A stretch of DNA of 64,000 nt, from positions 124,001 to 188,000 of the forward strand of contig JADKJC010000013.1 of assembly GCA_016722465.1 (NCBI GenBank), read 5' to 3'. The stretch is from Chitinophagaceae bacterium. GTDB lineage: Bacteria; Bacteroidota; Bacteroidia; Chitinophagales; Chitinophagaceae. A program made the translations under genes and the position numbers. Below are positions 1 through 8,823 of the stretch, in pieces. The notes below the pieces were generated by a model. That model saw only the letters and a program-made list of their open reading frames with translations, was not told the DNA's origin and ran no database searches. The number at the start of each line of letters is the position of its first letter. The stretch's first letter is position 1.

Positions 1-101
1 TCGTTGGCTTTGTTCAACTGGCTGCTCAGATAATCCATCAGTTGCTGGTTATCGATGTCTTTGTTGCTGTTACCTAATATGTCTTTTAACTCATTGCTCA
101 T
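1..101 (-). CDS. Hypothetical protein downstream of an ECF sigma factor (partial)
   Basis: An open frame runs from an ATG at 101 to the window edge, so only the first 33 residues are seen (MSNELKDILG...). Its start codon overlaps the stop of the sigma-factor gene by 11 nt, which indicates translational coupling. In Bacteroidota a small membrane or anti-sigma protein often follows an ECF sigma factor. That role is only an inference here, because no membrane segment or domain is visible in the fragment. Confidence 0.6.
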   Translation of the reverse strand, partial: MSNELKDILGNSNKDIDNQQLMDYLSSQLNKAN

Positions 102-666
102 GTTGTTGCCGGCGCTCCAGCATTATTTTTAAATTTCTTTTTCCATTCTGTATAAAACTCTTTACCTGTAATAAGCTAAAGCTGGTTTCGGAAGTAATTT
201 CCTGGTAGCTCTTTTTTTGCAGGTAAAACAAAGTTAAGCAAAGCTGCTGTTCCTTATTCAGTTGCTGCAGTGCCCATTCCATATCGGTAAGGGCCCGTTC
301 TTTCTGCAGGTGGCTGTTTTTGTGATCAGGTTCATCCGGCGCTGCCAGTAGCTGGTCATTGATCTCTACTGAATACCTGCCTTTGTGCAGCAGCTTCATC
401 AGGCAGTGGTTCTTGGCCACCATGTATATCCAGCTTTTAAAATAATCAACTTTGTACTTGTGCAGTTCGGTGATGGCTTTTAAAAAAACCTGCTGTACCC
501 CATCCTTTGCTTCTTCTTCATTTTTTAAATACTTCATACAAACGCCCAGCAGCAGCAGCGTATAGCGTTGCAGCAGGATGCCCAGCCATTGGTTGTCTTT
601 ATCTGCATAAAAATTCTGGAGCAGTTGGTTGTCGTCTATATGTTTGTATTTATCCGGGTTCAGCAT
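91..666 (-). CDS. RNA polymerase sigma factor, sigma-70/ECF family
   Basis: This 191-aa protein has the two-domain layout of an ECF sigma factor. A region-2-like segment lies at residues 40-85 (LKNEEEAKDGVQQVF, then the KSWIYMVAKNHCL helix). A region-4-like helix-turn-helix lies at about 138-185 (KEQQLCLTLFYLQKKSYQEI). It would direct RNA polymerase to its own promoter set. No regulator is complete in the window, but the overlapping downstream gene is the obvious candidate. The start is the ATG at 666. A 100-nt gap with no gene separates it from the sigma-54 regulator at 768. Confidence 0.88.
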   Translation of the reverse strand: MLNPDKYKHIDDNQLLQNFYADKDNQWLGILLQRYTLLLLGVCMKYLKNEEEAKDGVQQVFLKAITELHKYKVDYFKSWIYMVAKNHCLMKLLHKGRYSVEINDQLLAAPDEPDHKNSHLQKERALTDMEWALQQLNKEQQLCLTLFYLQKKSYQEITSETSFSLLQVKSFIQNGKRNLKIMLERRQQHEQ

Positions 667-767
667 TGTGAAGTTATGGGCTAAGATGTAAACTTAGGGA
701 AATTCCATAAAGGGTATTCATAGTGACCGCAAATGATGATTGATTTTTTGAGAGGATGCATTCAAAC

Positions 768-2139
768 TTATTTTTCTTTTGCCCTTTGAAGCTGTATCCA
801 TCTTTCGCTTTTGCCAAGTAACTGCGATACTTCCCTGTTGTTGCCGGCAAGTGTAAGTGCAATTTTTGTGGTAAGTGATTTTATAGTATCCACAATGTTT
901 TTTGCATCGAACCCCTGTGTAAGTGCTTCTACTATTGATGATGATAGCTCATTGTTTTCATACCAGTTTCCCTGAAGTCTTTCAATATTTATGATCCTGT
1001 CGGATTCAGTAATATCACCCAATGTAATAGGCCCATTACCAGTATAACGAAAGCTGATTCGCTTGATAACATTTTGCAGTTCCCTTATATTGCCATGATA
1101 ACTTCTTTCATAAAGATAATTGGCAACAGCGTCATCAATTACCGGCACCCCATCCGGGAAATTTTTTTTAAGAAAGAAATTGGTAAGTAAAGCGATATCT
1201 CCTTTTCTTTCGTCTAATGATGGCATGTAACATTTCCATAGGGATATCCTGTCGTAAAAATCCTTCCTGAAATTTCCTTCATCACATTCTTTTTCAAGGT
1301 CACGGTTTGTGGCGCATACAAGCCTGAAGTTTGTTTGTCTCCAGATATTGCTGCCAATTTTTTTATATGTCTTTTCCTGTATGATACGCAGCAGTTCTGC
1401 CTGTAAGTTAAGAGGAAGCTCACCCACTTCATCCAGAAAAAGAGTACCGTTGTTTGCTAATGAAAAAGCACCTTCTCTCGTACGTTCGGCTCCCGTATAA
1501 GATCCTTTTTCGTGACCAAAAAATTCACTCCCAGACAACTCACTCTTGACAGTGGTGCAATCCACAAGTACCAGTTCACCCTTTATTTTTGAAGTCTGTA
1601 ATTCATGAATAATTCTTGCTACCAGTTCTTTCCCTGTCCCCCTTTCACCAAGTATCAGCACCGATGCATCAGAATAAACAGCTACTTCAATTACACTTCT
1701 CAGCATTTTTCTCAATGGGCTGCTTTCTCCCGCAATATGTTTTTTTATTATAGAAGATTGCAATATGCTTTCGATATTTCTCCATCGGTTTAATTTAGAA
1801 ATAATAGTTTCAGAAAGTGTTGCTGTTTGTGAAGATTCAAAAAATATTCTGCTCCATAATGCAGAATTTTAATTACATCACTGTTGCTGAAAGTAGTAGT
1901 GGATGTATTAATAACAATTACCCTGTCACCCCTTTTTTTTATCCTAAAGTTGATAAAGGAAGCCAATTGCTCGTAATATTGAGTACCGGCTACGAAAATT
2001 ATTCCAAGGGAACTTTCTATTGTATTTTCAAAATTAAGCAGGTCGTATTCATTTCGTTTTAGGAAATTCTATCAACGTTTTCATTGCGTACTGCAATGAT
2101 GTGATACCAAACGATACTTTGAATGCTTTTGTTTACCAC
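768..2139 (-). CDS. Sigma-54-dependent enhancer-binding protein, apparently frameshifted twice
   Basis: The intact 331-aa part (TTG at 1763 to 768) is an AAA+ sigma-54 activator: Walker A GERGTGKE, a GSYTGA loop (the sigma-54 contact GAFTGA motif), Walker B GTLFLDEVGELP, R-finger region and a C-terminal helix-turn-helix (NNREVSQLLGKSERWI). Reading upstream, a receiver-like N-terminal domain is spread over three frames. Inserting one base in the A6 run at 1839-1844 and one in AAA at 2064-2066 gives a continuous 457-aa protein from a GTG at 2139 (VNKSIQSIVWYHIIAV...EYDLLNFENTI...HYGAEYFFESSQ...). I recall this architecture from other Chitinophagaceae, but did not check it. The gene is divergent from the cluster at 2660, whose promoter is sigma-54 type, so it is the likely activator. 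The lesions may be consensus errors. Confidence 0.8.
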
Positions 2140-2312
2140 CCGCTATTAAATTTAAAAAATGCACAACCATAAAAAAATCAACCGGAATAGCGCTAAATAA
2201 CTATTACCAGTGCCGGATTTTTTCTTGTTATTCCAGGTAGCCTTTTTTAAAGCGGGACTTGTAAGTTATAAAACAATATTTTTTTTGCATAATTATTTAC
2301 GGTGTTTTTTTT

Positions 2313-2345
2313 GCACCGTAATATTACACCGTAATATTACGGTGC
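2313..2345. promoter_or_regulatory. Perfect 33-bp palindrome, candidate activator-binding site
   Basis: Two 15-nt arms, GCACCGTAATATTAC and GTAATATTACGGTGC, are exact reverse complements around a 3-nt centre (ACC). The core also repeats directly. It lies about 250 bp upstream of the sigma-54 promoter and between two divergent genes, where an enhancer for a sigma-54 activator would be expected. It has no T-run, so a terminator is unlikely. The role is inferred. Confidence 0.5.
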
Positions 2346-2590
2346 AGTTGAAAACTATAAAGTATAAGCTACATTTCTTCCTTTTAATATCCTTCGGCAT
2401 ACCCGGCTCGTTATTTCATTTAATTCATTTACAACATTTTTTCAGGAATCACTTTTATTCTTCGGATAAAAATCTTACCAGCCCATCCATTAGTTCTTAG
2501 TGCCGAAAAAAAATTCACCTCCCGGAAGTTTTTTTAACTGAATACGAATAAAAATTCGGGAAATCAACCCAAATACGACCAAATACGGCA

Positions 2591-2605
2591 TGGCACGTAG
2601 TTTGG
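2591..2605 (+). promoter_or_regulatory. Sigma-54 (-24/-12) promoter
   Basis: TGGCACG at 2591-2597 matches the -24 consensus exactly. It is followed by four bases and TTTGG, with the correct 10-bp spacing between the GG of the -24 and the -12 dinucleotide. The -12 reads GG instead of the usual GC. The predicted transcript start near 2617 gives a leader of about 43 nt before the ATG at 2660. The divergent gene encodes a sigma-54 activator, which supports the call. Confidence 0.65.
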
Positions 2606-2659
2606 AATTCTTTACATGACGTTTATTTTATCATTTTATCATTTTTAAAACTATCACTT

Positions 2660-3493
2660 ATGCACAACATTGATCGTACAGTTGGTGAATCCAACTATGA
2701 GTTTAACAACGAGAGTTATGAATTTAATAACGAGTTTGGATATGAGAATGAATTTCTCAATGAGTTGAATGAAACAGCCGGGGAATTCAGTGGCGAATTT
2801 TCCGGAGAGATGTACGGCGAATACAGCAATGAAGCTAGTTATGAAACTAATGAACTTTCCGGAGAAGCATTGGAAATGGAACTGGCTACTGAATTGCTTG
2901 GCGTTTCAAATGAAGCAGAGCTTGAGCAGTTCCTTGGCAGCCTTATTAAGAAAGCTGCAGGTGCAGTAAGCAATTTTGCCAGGTCATCTACAGGCAGGGC
3001 TATTGGCGGTTTTTTAAAGTCGGCTGCTAAAACTGCACTGCCAATTGTAGGCAGGGCAGCAGGTACTTTTTTTGGTGGCCCTGTTGGGGCTGCTATTGGT
3101 GGCCAGTTAGGGGATGCTGCATCCAATTTGTTTGAACTTGAATTGGAAGGGCTGAGTAATGAAGACAAAGAATTTGAATTGTCAAGGGCTTATGTACGTT
3201 TTGCAAAAGCGGCCGTACAAAATGCTGCCCGTAACCCTCGTTCTGCAGGTAATCCAAGAGATGTGGCCAGGACAGCAGTAATAGCTTCTGCCAGAAGATA
3301 TGCTCCGGGGCTTTTACGCAAGAGAAGAGGCAGAAGGCCATCAGGCGCAGGCAGGAGTAACTGGGGTAACACGGGCAACAGCGGCTACAATGATTTTTAT
3401 GATGGACAAAACAATAATGATAGTATGCAGCAGCAGGGTGGGGCAACAGGCACATGGTATAGGGAAGGCAACCAGATAATCCTTAACCTGTAA
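2660..3493 (+). CDS. Acidic-repeat, glycine-zipper protein of unknown family
   Basis: The 277-aa protein has three parts. Residues 8-75 are a low-complexity acidic tract of short repeats around NEF, GEF and YEN units. Residues 95-160 are a Gly/Ala-rich hydrophobic stretch (GRAIGGFLKSAAKTAL, AGTFFGGPVGAAIGG) of the glycine-zipper type seen in membrane-active proteins. The C-terminal third is basic (RKRRGRR near 230), then Asn/Gly/Gln-rich, ending in WYREGNQIILNL. There is no signal peptide. It is the first gene after the sigma-54 promoter and lies 6 nt upstream of the metallopeptidase-like gene, so the two are probably cotranscribed. I infer a secreted or assembled structural or toxin-like product with the peptidase as a possible processing partner, but no function is shown by the sequence. 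Confidence 0.8.
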   Translation: MHNIDRTVGESNYEFNNESYEFNNEFGYENEFLNELNETAGEFSGEFSGEMYGEYSNEASYETNELSGEALEMELATELLGVSNEAELEQFLGSLIKKAAGAVSNFARSSTGRAIGGFLKSAAKTALPIVGRAAGTFFGGPVGAAIGGQLGDAASNLFELELEGLSNEDKEFELSRAYVRFAKAAVQNAARNPRSAGNPRDVARTAVIASARRYAPGLLRKRRGRRPSGAGRSNWGNTGNSGYNDFYDGQNNNDSMQQQGGATGTWYREGNQIILNL

Positions 3494-3499
3494 CAGTAT

Positions 3500-4813
3500 A
3501 TGGGCCGCAATTTATTTTCAACCCAGTTTATGGTAAATGAAGCAATGTCATTGCTGACAAGGCTGCAAAGCGTAAAACCATTTGCACTTACAATGCCGAT
3601 GGTGGTGGCGGCTAACATGCCAGATGAGGCACTGAAGGGAATTACTAACCTGATGGTGTCAGGCAACAGGGAGCTGAAACGAAAAGTGCTTGATTTTATA
3701 AAATGGGTGAAGCACCCGGCCAGCAGGAATATTTCGGATGAAGAGATGCAGGCAAAGTTTGCTTTATTAAAACTCCGCTTTAATGCCCTGCTTGATGAAC
3801 TTGATATTTTCGCAGACGTCACATCACAGCGGTCGGAACATGAAACGGGTGTATGGGTGGCAGGCCTCGACGCACTGGCTGCAGATGCACTTGCATTAAA
3901 AGGTAATTACTATAAATCTCCTCCTTTGATTTGCTTCCTGGAAAGAGGGCATGGTGCTGCCATCCGAAAGGCAAGAACAAGATTGCCAAGCGGCACACCC
4001 AGCCCGGTAGCAGTGATACAGGTGCCAAGGGAAAGAATGGTGGGCAGTGGCATAGCTTCATCATTGGTACATGAAGTGGGGCACCAGGGTGCGGCATTGC
4101 TCAACCTGGTAAATTCCATCCGCAGCGATATAAAGCAATGGCAGGTTACCAGCAAATATAAAATTGCCTGTGACCTCTATTACCGCTGGCTCAGTGAAAT
4201 AATTGCAGACTTCTGGGCTATGGCACATCTCGGCATCGGTGCCACTTCAGGCCTCATAAATGTAGTGAGCCTTCCAAGGTATTTCATGTTCAGGATAAAG
4301 ATGGATGACCCTCATCCTTTTCCCTGGATACGGGTGATGCTGAGCCTTGCATTTGGCAAGGCACTCTATCCCCATGCACAATGGAAGCGGTACGAAAAGC
4401 TCTGGCTGTCCATGTATCCGTTAAACAGGCTGGATAAAAAAAGCATGGCTGTTATTGACGAACTGATACTTGCCATGCCGGATTTTGTAAGCCTGGTCAT
4501 CAATCACAGCCCGGCAATATTAAAGGGCAACAGGCTGGTGGATATTTTTCCTTACAAAACCCGCCAGCCAGCACAACTGCAGTTCTTATACAACACCTGG
4601 CGTTTTTCTCCGGAAGCTATCAGTAATGCACCGCCTTCGCTGGTATTTGCAGTAATAGGCCAGGCACATGCAGATGCCAATATCTCGGCAAAAACAGAAA
4701 GCAAATTGCTGGGCGACTGGCTTACCCGTTGGGCTTTTCTGAGATCAGAAAACAGGTCCAGAAAAGAGTCAAGGGAAATTATGTATGAAATAAAAAATTT
4801 GATTAACGACTAA
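3500..4813 (+). CDS. Putative zinc metallopeptidase (HEVGH) of unrecognised family
   Basis: The 437-aa protein contains HEVGH with His191, Glu192 and His195, followed 38 residues later by SEIIADFW. Glu233 there is a plausible third zinc ligand, as in gluzincins with an ExxxD helix. This pattern supports a zincin-type hydrolase. The rest, mostly helical by composition, matches no family I know. No signal peptide or membrane segment is visible, so it should act in the cytoplasm unless exported by another route. It sits 6 nt after the acidic-repeat gene and 10 nt before the 575-aa gene. A role in cutting the first gene product is inference from position only. Confidence 0.75.
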   Translation: MGRNLFSTQFMVNEAMSLLTRLQSVKPFALTMPMVVAANMPDEALKGITNLMVSGNRELKRKVLDFIKWVKHPASRNISDEEMQAKFALLKLRFNALLDELDIFADVTSQRSEHETGVWVAGLDALAADALALKGNYYKSPPLICFLERGHGAAIRKARTRLPSGTPSPVAVIQVPRERMVGSGIASSLVHEVGHQGAALLNLVNSIRSDIKQWQVTSKYKIACDLYYRWLSEIIADFWAMAHLGIGATSGLINVVSLPRYFMFRIKMDDPHPFPWIRVMLSLAFGKALYPHAQWKRYEKLWLSMYPLNRLDKKSMAVIDELILAMPDFVSLVINHSPAILKGNRLVDIFPYKTRQPAQLQFLYNTWRFSPEAISNAPPSLVFAVIGQAHADANISAKTESKLLGDWLTRWAFLRSENRSRKESREIMYEIKNLIND

Positions 4814-4823
4814 AAAAATTATT

Positions 4824-6551
4824 ATGAAAGACAAAATAACAAGGCTGAGTTTTAAGAATACTGCAAGGCTGGCAAAAGGTAAATTAAAGCCTGTTTCAAC
4901 AAAATTCAGGATTGAGACAAATCCTGATGAAGACAATGAAGAACTAGATATAAGTATCCACGACCTTGAACCAGGAGCTTTGAACAACGATGGAACTTTG
5001 CATGCTCCCAAGAAGTTTATATACAAACTAAACGGAAAAATAAAATCCCCTTCTTTTGATCCAGGGAATATTATCATAAAACAAAACCAGGCAGGTAGCC
5101 AGGCAGAAGCTATCTATCAATTTTCTGTAAGTTATAATGATTTTCTAACTAAGGATAATATTATCATTTTATATCACACAGCAGAAGTGCCTGCAAACGA
5201 AATTTCCTATCTGGAGTTTTTTGCAGAAACCGAGGACAGTTTCACTAAAGTAAGATTGGAGAGGGCTGGTACAGAACCTACTGATGATTCGTCTTTATGG
5301 GATGTTATTACTAAGCAGCAATTAAAATTCAGCGAATATTCAAATTTCATCAGCAATATAATATGTGATGATGACAATAGTGTGTTTGATCACAATAAGA
5401 AAAATTTCAACCGCAAATCTGCAAAGAAGAGATCGCCATTTATTAAAAGCGAAGAATATAATCTTATAAAATTCGCTACTGATTTTTATATGATGGCCAA
5501 GTTAGGAATGGACACAGCTTCACTCACATCTTATACATCTTCAGGCAAACTTCCATATTATGAACTAATAAGTGACAGGATAGAAGATGATATTACATTT
5601 CAACAAGCATTGTTGGGTGATTGTGTAAAAAGAGAAGATGACAGGTTACAGAGGCCTGTGTTAATTGAACTTATCTGGAATTACTGGATGGAGCAAGGAA
5701 TGTTGGTTCAAACATTGAATGTGATTAACCTGCGTTTTCAGAATATAAAAGGTAATAATTATTCTGATCGCCTCCAGCGCTTTGATGTTGATCCATTGCG
5801 TCCGCTCAGTCATATTCTGTGGGGGTATATCCAGGATGAGCAACATCGCCTGTCAATACCAAGGAGGCTGAATGAGTATGATCATGAATATGGCCTTACA
5901 TTAACAGGGAGGGCAGTTCCAAGAATTACACCTGTTGACAGCAGAGTTAAGTTTTTAGAAGCTTTTCATAACCTGCTTACCCTTTGCACTATTTATTTCA
6001 AAGAATCAGACGATACTACACGTATTGCAGATGCATTCCCTATTTTAAATTCATTAAAAGAAGTACACTTGCTGCTGGCAGAAGGAAATCATAATGCCTA
6101 TGGTAACCTTACCTGGACAGCAAGGCAGGAAATGCTGATGCAGCAGTATATACTTTCAAGAACGGAAATGAGAGAATTCCTGGGCGGAAGAGTAATGGTA
6201 CCTTATCCTGAAACATGGATGGACAGGGTGGATACCATGCGGAATATCCAGGGTTGGGGTGGCACAGGTATAGTATATTATCATGAACTGGCTTCTCATG
6301 GTGAAATGATACTGCTTTCTATAAGGTATGGCAACTGGAGTGATATCAGCCTTAGCAGTAAAAATGCTGCTAACTGGGCACAAGCCTTCCGTAACAGTGT
6401 GCAGCGTTATATTCATGCCTATCGTTCCGTAACAGGTATTGATATGTCAGTTGACCAGATTATGCAACTACCTGCCAACTTTGCCATGCAGCCTGCTTAT
6501 CTTATACAACAGCGCCTGCTTGATGAAAGATCAAGAACAAGAAGAGCTTAA
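4824..6551 (+). CDS. Large conserved-looking protein of unknown function
   Basis: The 575-aa product has a probable beta-rich N-terminal domain (residues 10-165) and a larger helical domain rich in Trp, Tyr and charged residues (200-560). There is no signal peptide, transmembrane helix or motif that I can name. An HELASH string near residue 491 is not a proper HExxH zinc site. Codon use and composition are those of an ordinary gene. It lies 10 nt downstream of the metallopeptidase-like gene and belongs to the same transcription unit. An envelope-independent, cytosolic or cargo role is possible, and I cannot choose between them. Confidence 0.8.
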   Translation: MKDKITRLSFKNTARLAKGKLKPVSTKFRIETNPDEDNEELDISIHDLEPGALNNDGTLHAPKKFIYKLNGKIKSPSFDPGNIIIKQNQAGSQAEAIYQFSVSYNDFLTKDNIIILYHTAEVPANEISYLEFFAETEDSFTKVRLERAGTEPTDDSSLWDVITKQQLKFSEYSNFISNIICDDDNSVFDHNKKNFNRKSAKKRSPFIKSEEYNLIKFATDFYMMAKLGMDTASLTSYTSSGKLPYYELISDRIEDDITFQQALLGDCVKREDDRLQRPVLIELIWNYWMEQGMLVQTLNVINLRFQNIKGNNYSDRLQRFDVDPLRPLSHILWGYIQDEQHRLSIPRRLNEYDHEYGLTLTGRAVPRITPVDSRVKFLEAFHNLLTLCTIYFKESDDTTRIADAFPILNSLKEVHLLLAEGNHNAYGNLTWTARQEMLMQQYILSRTEMREFLGGRVMVPYPETWMDRVDTMRNIQGWGGTGIVYYHELASHGEMILLSIRYGNWSDISLSSKNAANWAQAFRNSVQRYIHAYRSVTGIDMSVDQIMQLPANFAMQPAYLIQQRLLDERSRTRRA

Positions 6552-6641
6552 TTATATATCCTGCTGTTATATAAAAACATTTCCTGCACATTATCAAAGC
6601 AGGAAATGTTTTCAAAAAAATCACCATTTAATACTTCACTT

Positions 6642-6794
6642 ATGAGCATTAAATTTTTTTTTAACGAATTCCTGAAAAAAATTACAGAAAAAAAAGAAAC
6701 AGTTTCTGCGGTACATCCTGTGATAAAGCCATTGAAAAAACAGGCGAAGATTATTTACCTGTACAAAGCTGGAATGTTGCCTGTAAAAAAGTAA
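6642..6794 (+). CDS. Small basic ORF in the sigma-54 cluster
   Basis: A 50-codon frame begins at an ATG at 6642 and ends with TAA at 6792. The product is basic (MSIKFFFNEFLKKITEKK...). It fills the gap between the 575-aa gene and the OmpA-domain gene. The frame is also open for 12 codons upstream. No family is recognised, and it may be untranslated leader sequence. Confidence 0.35.
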   Translation: MSIKFFFNEFLKKITEKKETVSAVHPVIKPLKKQAKIIYLYKAGMLPVKK

Positions 6795-6854
6795 GCGCTT
6801 TCAGGCGTTGCATTGCACAAGTATACACTTTCTCACTTTTTAAAATTATCAATC

Positions 6855-7982
6855 ATGTTATTTGAAACAAATAATGCAGGCCGCTCAGCAAATATCACGG
6901 GCCAGCAAAATGCAGCCCAACGTAATTTGCAGCAAACCGCCAGGCCGGCTGCTCCACCACCAGCTACGGCTACACGAAATACTGCAGCCCGGCAAGGAAT
7001 AGGGCAAAGACCGGTGCCAACTACTCCCCGGTCCACTGCTGCAGCAAATGCCCGTGTGATGCAGGCCATAGGCCAGAGATCTGTGCCACAGGGCAGGCCA
7101 TCGGCGGCAGGGGGCACAATACCACGGCCACCCATAAGGCCAGGTACTGCACAGCCGGGCAGACCAACAGGTGCAGGTATCAGGGGTACAATGCCACGGC
7201 CGCCAATAAGGCCAGGTATTGCGCCAGGCAGACCACCAGTAGCAGGCAGCAGGGGCATAGTGCCACCACCGCCAGGGCGGCCAGGCCGGGTGCAACCAGG
7301 CAGGCCAGCAGGCACACAAGGTGGAGGAGTCACAGGATGGCGAGGTAACCGTAACCCTTCAACACAGGGTGCAGGCTTTAACGCTGGCTTTGATGTATCT
7401 GTATCTCCACTTTGGCCGGGTAACGCAAGTTCACCTCAGAACCCACCTGCACCCGGGCAGCCAAACTCATGCAATTGTGGTGGCTCAACAAGCGGCCCTG
7501 TTATACCACCACCTCCACCCTTGTTTCCACCCAGGCCACCTTTATTTCCACCTGCGCCACCTGTAAACCCAGGCACACGACCCGGTTCATCAACAGGTAC
7601 CTGCGTTCAGTGCGGTAATAATGCCAATGGTTGTGCCACTATATCAAGGTTTGCCTTTAACAGCAGTGACCTCACCAGCCAACACACACAGCAAATAGCA
7701 CAGGTAGCAAGAGAAATTTTTGATAAAAAAATAAATTCAGTATTAGCTACAGGCCATGCAGACAGCAGGGGAACTGAACAATACAATGATAATCTTGGGT
7801 ATGAAAGGGCAGTGGCAGTGATACGGGAAATACGCAACCAGTTAAATACGATACAGCCAAATTTTCACAGGCTGGTTTACTGGAGGATAGATTCTGCCGG
7901 AGAAACACTTCCGCTGGCCAATAATACAGATGATGCTAACAACAGGCGTGTGGAAGTATGTTTGAAAATTGCAAATATTTAG
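6855..7982 (+). CDS. Proline-rich protein with a C-terminal OmpA-like domain, no signal peptide
   Basis: I prefer the ATG at 6855 (MLFETNNAGRS) to the TTG at 6813, giving 375 aa. Residues 15-170 are a disordered Pro/Gly/Arg/Ala tract with repeats such as RPPIRPGTAQPGRP, and a second proline tract follows near 215. Two Cys pairs (CNCGG, CVQCG) lie between. From about residue 255 there is an OmpA-like peptidoglycan-binding domain with the signature GHADSRGTEQYNDNLGYERA and a terminal NNRRVEVCL. OmpA domains bind diaminopimelate-type peptidoglycan. Such proteins are normally exported by Sec, but no signal peptide is present from either start. That is unusual and is shared by the other cluster members. 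Confidence 0.82.
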   Translation: MLFETNNAGRSANITGQQNAAQRNLQQTARPAAPPPATATRNTAARQGIGQRPVPTTPRSTAAANARVMQAIGQRSVPQGRPSAAGGTIPRPPIRPGTAQPGRPTGAGIRGTMPRPPIRPGIAPGRPPVAGSRGIVPPPPGRPGRVQPGRPAGTQGGGVTGWRGNRNPSTQGAGFNAGFDVSVSPLWPGNASSPQNPPAPGQPNSCNCGGSTSGPVIPPPPPLFPPRPPLFPPAPPVNPGTRPGSSTGTCVQCGNNANGCATISRFAFNSSDLTSQHTQQIAQVAREIFDKKINSVLATGHADSRGTEQYNDNLGYERAVAVIREIRNQLNTIQPNFHRLVYWRIDSAGETLPLANNTDDANNRRVEVCLKIANI

Positions 7983-8046
7983 ATAACTGCATTAATGAAT
8001 ACCGTTTCCAGGTAATAATTTTTTATCATGTTCTCAACTGTTCATC

Positions 8047-8823
8047 ATGATTATTGATTGCCATTGCCATGCAGGAAAAGGTGACGGGCTTACTGGCGCC
8101 TGGGATACTAATGCACCTTTACACAATTACCTGAAATGGGCAGATGAATATGGGATTGTTAAAACAAATCTTTTTGCAGCTTTTCATTCAGATTATGCAA
8201 AAGCAAATTATGAAGTAGCAAAAATTGTAAATAAAAACCCTGGCCGGTTTTATGGTTTTGCTTTTATCAATGCTGCCAGGGATGCAGGGAGGATTTATAA
8301 TATGGTGAAAACTGCAATTGAAAAGTATAGTTTCTGTGGTATAAAAGTACACCGTCACGATGCCCGTATATCAAGGGAAATATGTGAGGCTGCAAGGGAA
8401 TTTAATGTTACTGTTCTCTACGATCCAATGGGCGAAATTTCAACTGTTGAGTTAATAGCAAACGAATACCCTGATGTAAATTTTATTATTCCGCACCTGA
8501 GCAGCTTTGCCGATGACTGGAAAGCGCAAATTGGTTTTGTAAGTATTCTTGAACGCTACCCAAACATTTACACAGATACATCCGGTATAAGAAGGTTTGA
8601 TGTATTAAAAGAAGCGTTGGAAAGGGCAGGGTCAGGTAAAATTTTATTTGGCAGTGATGGTCCCTGGCTGCATCCGGGTGTGGAGCTTGAAAAAATATAT
8701 GCACTAAACTTATCCGAAGAAGACAGTAATAAGATTTTGTATAAAAACTTTTTGAAACTAATTAACAACATTATTCATTCCAAAAAAACAAATTATTATG
8801 TGGGGCAATTACAAACAGGATAG
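8047..8823 (+). CDS. Amidohydrolase-2 family (TIM-barrel) metal-dependent hydrolase
   Basis: The 258-aa protein starts with DCHCH at residues 4-8, the metal-binding HxH of the amidohydrolase fold. Later it has GIKVHRHD, a conserved PHLSSFADDW region and LFGSDGPW, where the Asp is the catalytic metal ligand. These fit the amidohydrolase-2 family of hydrolases and decarboxylases. The substrate is unknown. The 3' end overlaps the next gene by 26 nt, so the two are translationally coupled. The protein is probably cytosolic. Confidence 0.85.
   Translation: MIIDCHCHAGKGDGLTGAWDTNAPLHNYLKWADEYGIVKTNLFAAFHSDYAKANYEVAKIVNKNPGRFYGFAFINAARDAGRIYNMVKTAIEKYSFCGIKVHRHDARISREICEAAREFNVTVLYDPMGEISTVELIANEYPDVNFIIPHLSSFADDWKAQIGFVSILERYPNIYTDTSGIRRFDVLKEALERAGSGKILFGSDGPWLHPGVELEKIYALNLSEEDSNKILYKNFLKLINNIIHSKKTNYYVGQLQTG

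Larger units (their letters stand above)
2140..2659. other. Divergent control region of the sigma-54 cluster
   Basis: This 520-bp AT-rich stretch separates the enhancer-binding protein from the cluster starting at 2660. It holds the 33-bp palindrome at 2313-2345, a shorter inverted copy TTACGGTG/CACCGTAA at 2297-2304 and 2314-2321, two CCAAATACG copies 10 bp apart (2569-2577 and 2579-2587), and the -24/-12 promoter at 2591-2605. An open frame at 2210-2500 covers the palindrome and has no protein-like composition, so I do not call it a gene. Confidence 0.6.

Noticed and set aside
2210..2500. 96-codon plus-strand frame in the divergent control region
   Set aside because: It covers the 33-bp palindrome, is mostly Phe/Leu/His from AT-rich sequence and has no protein-like pattern.
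4824..6551. HELASH in the 575-aa protein as a zinc site
   Set aside because: The spacing is HExxxH and no third ligand pattern follows.
6839..7333. Minus-strand Pro/Gly-rich frames opposite the OmpA-domain gene
   Set aside because: They mirror the GC-rich repeat tract of the real gene and have no own start context or domain.
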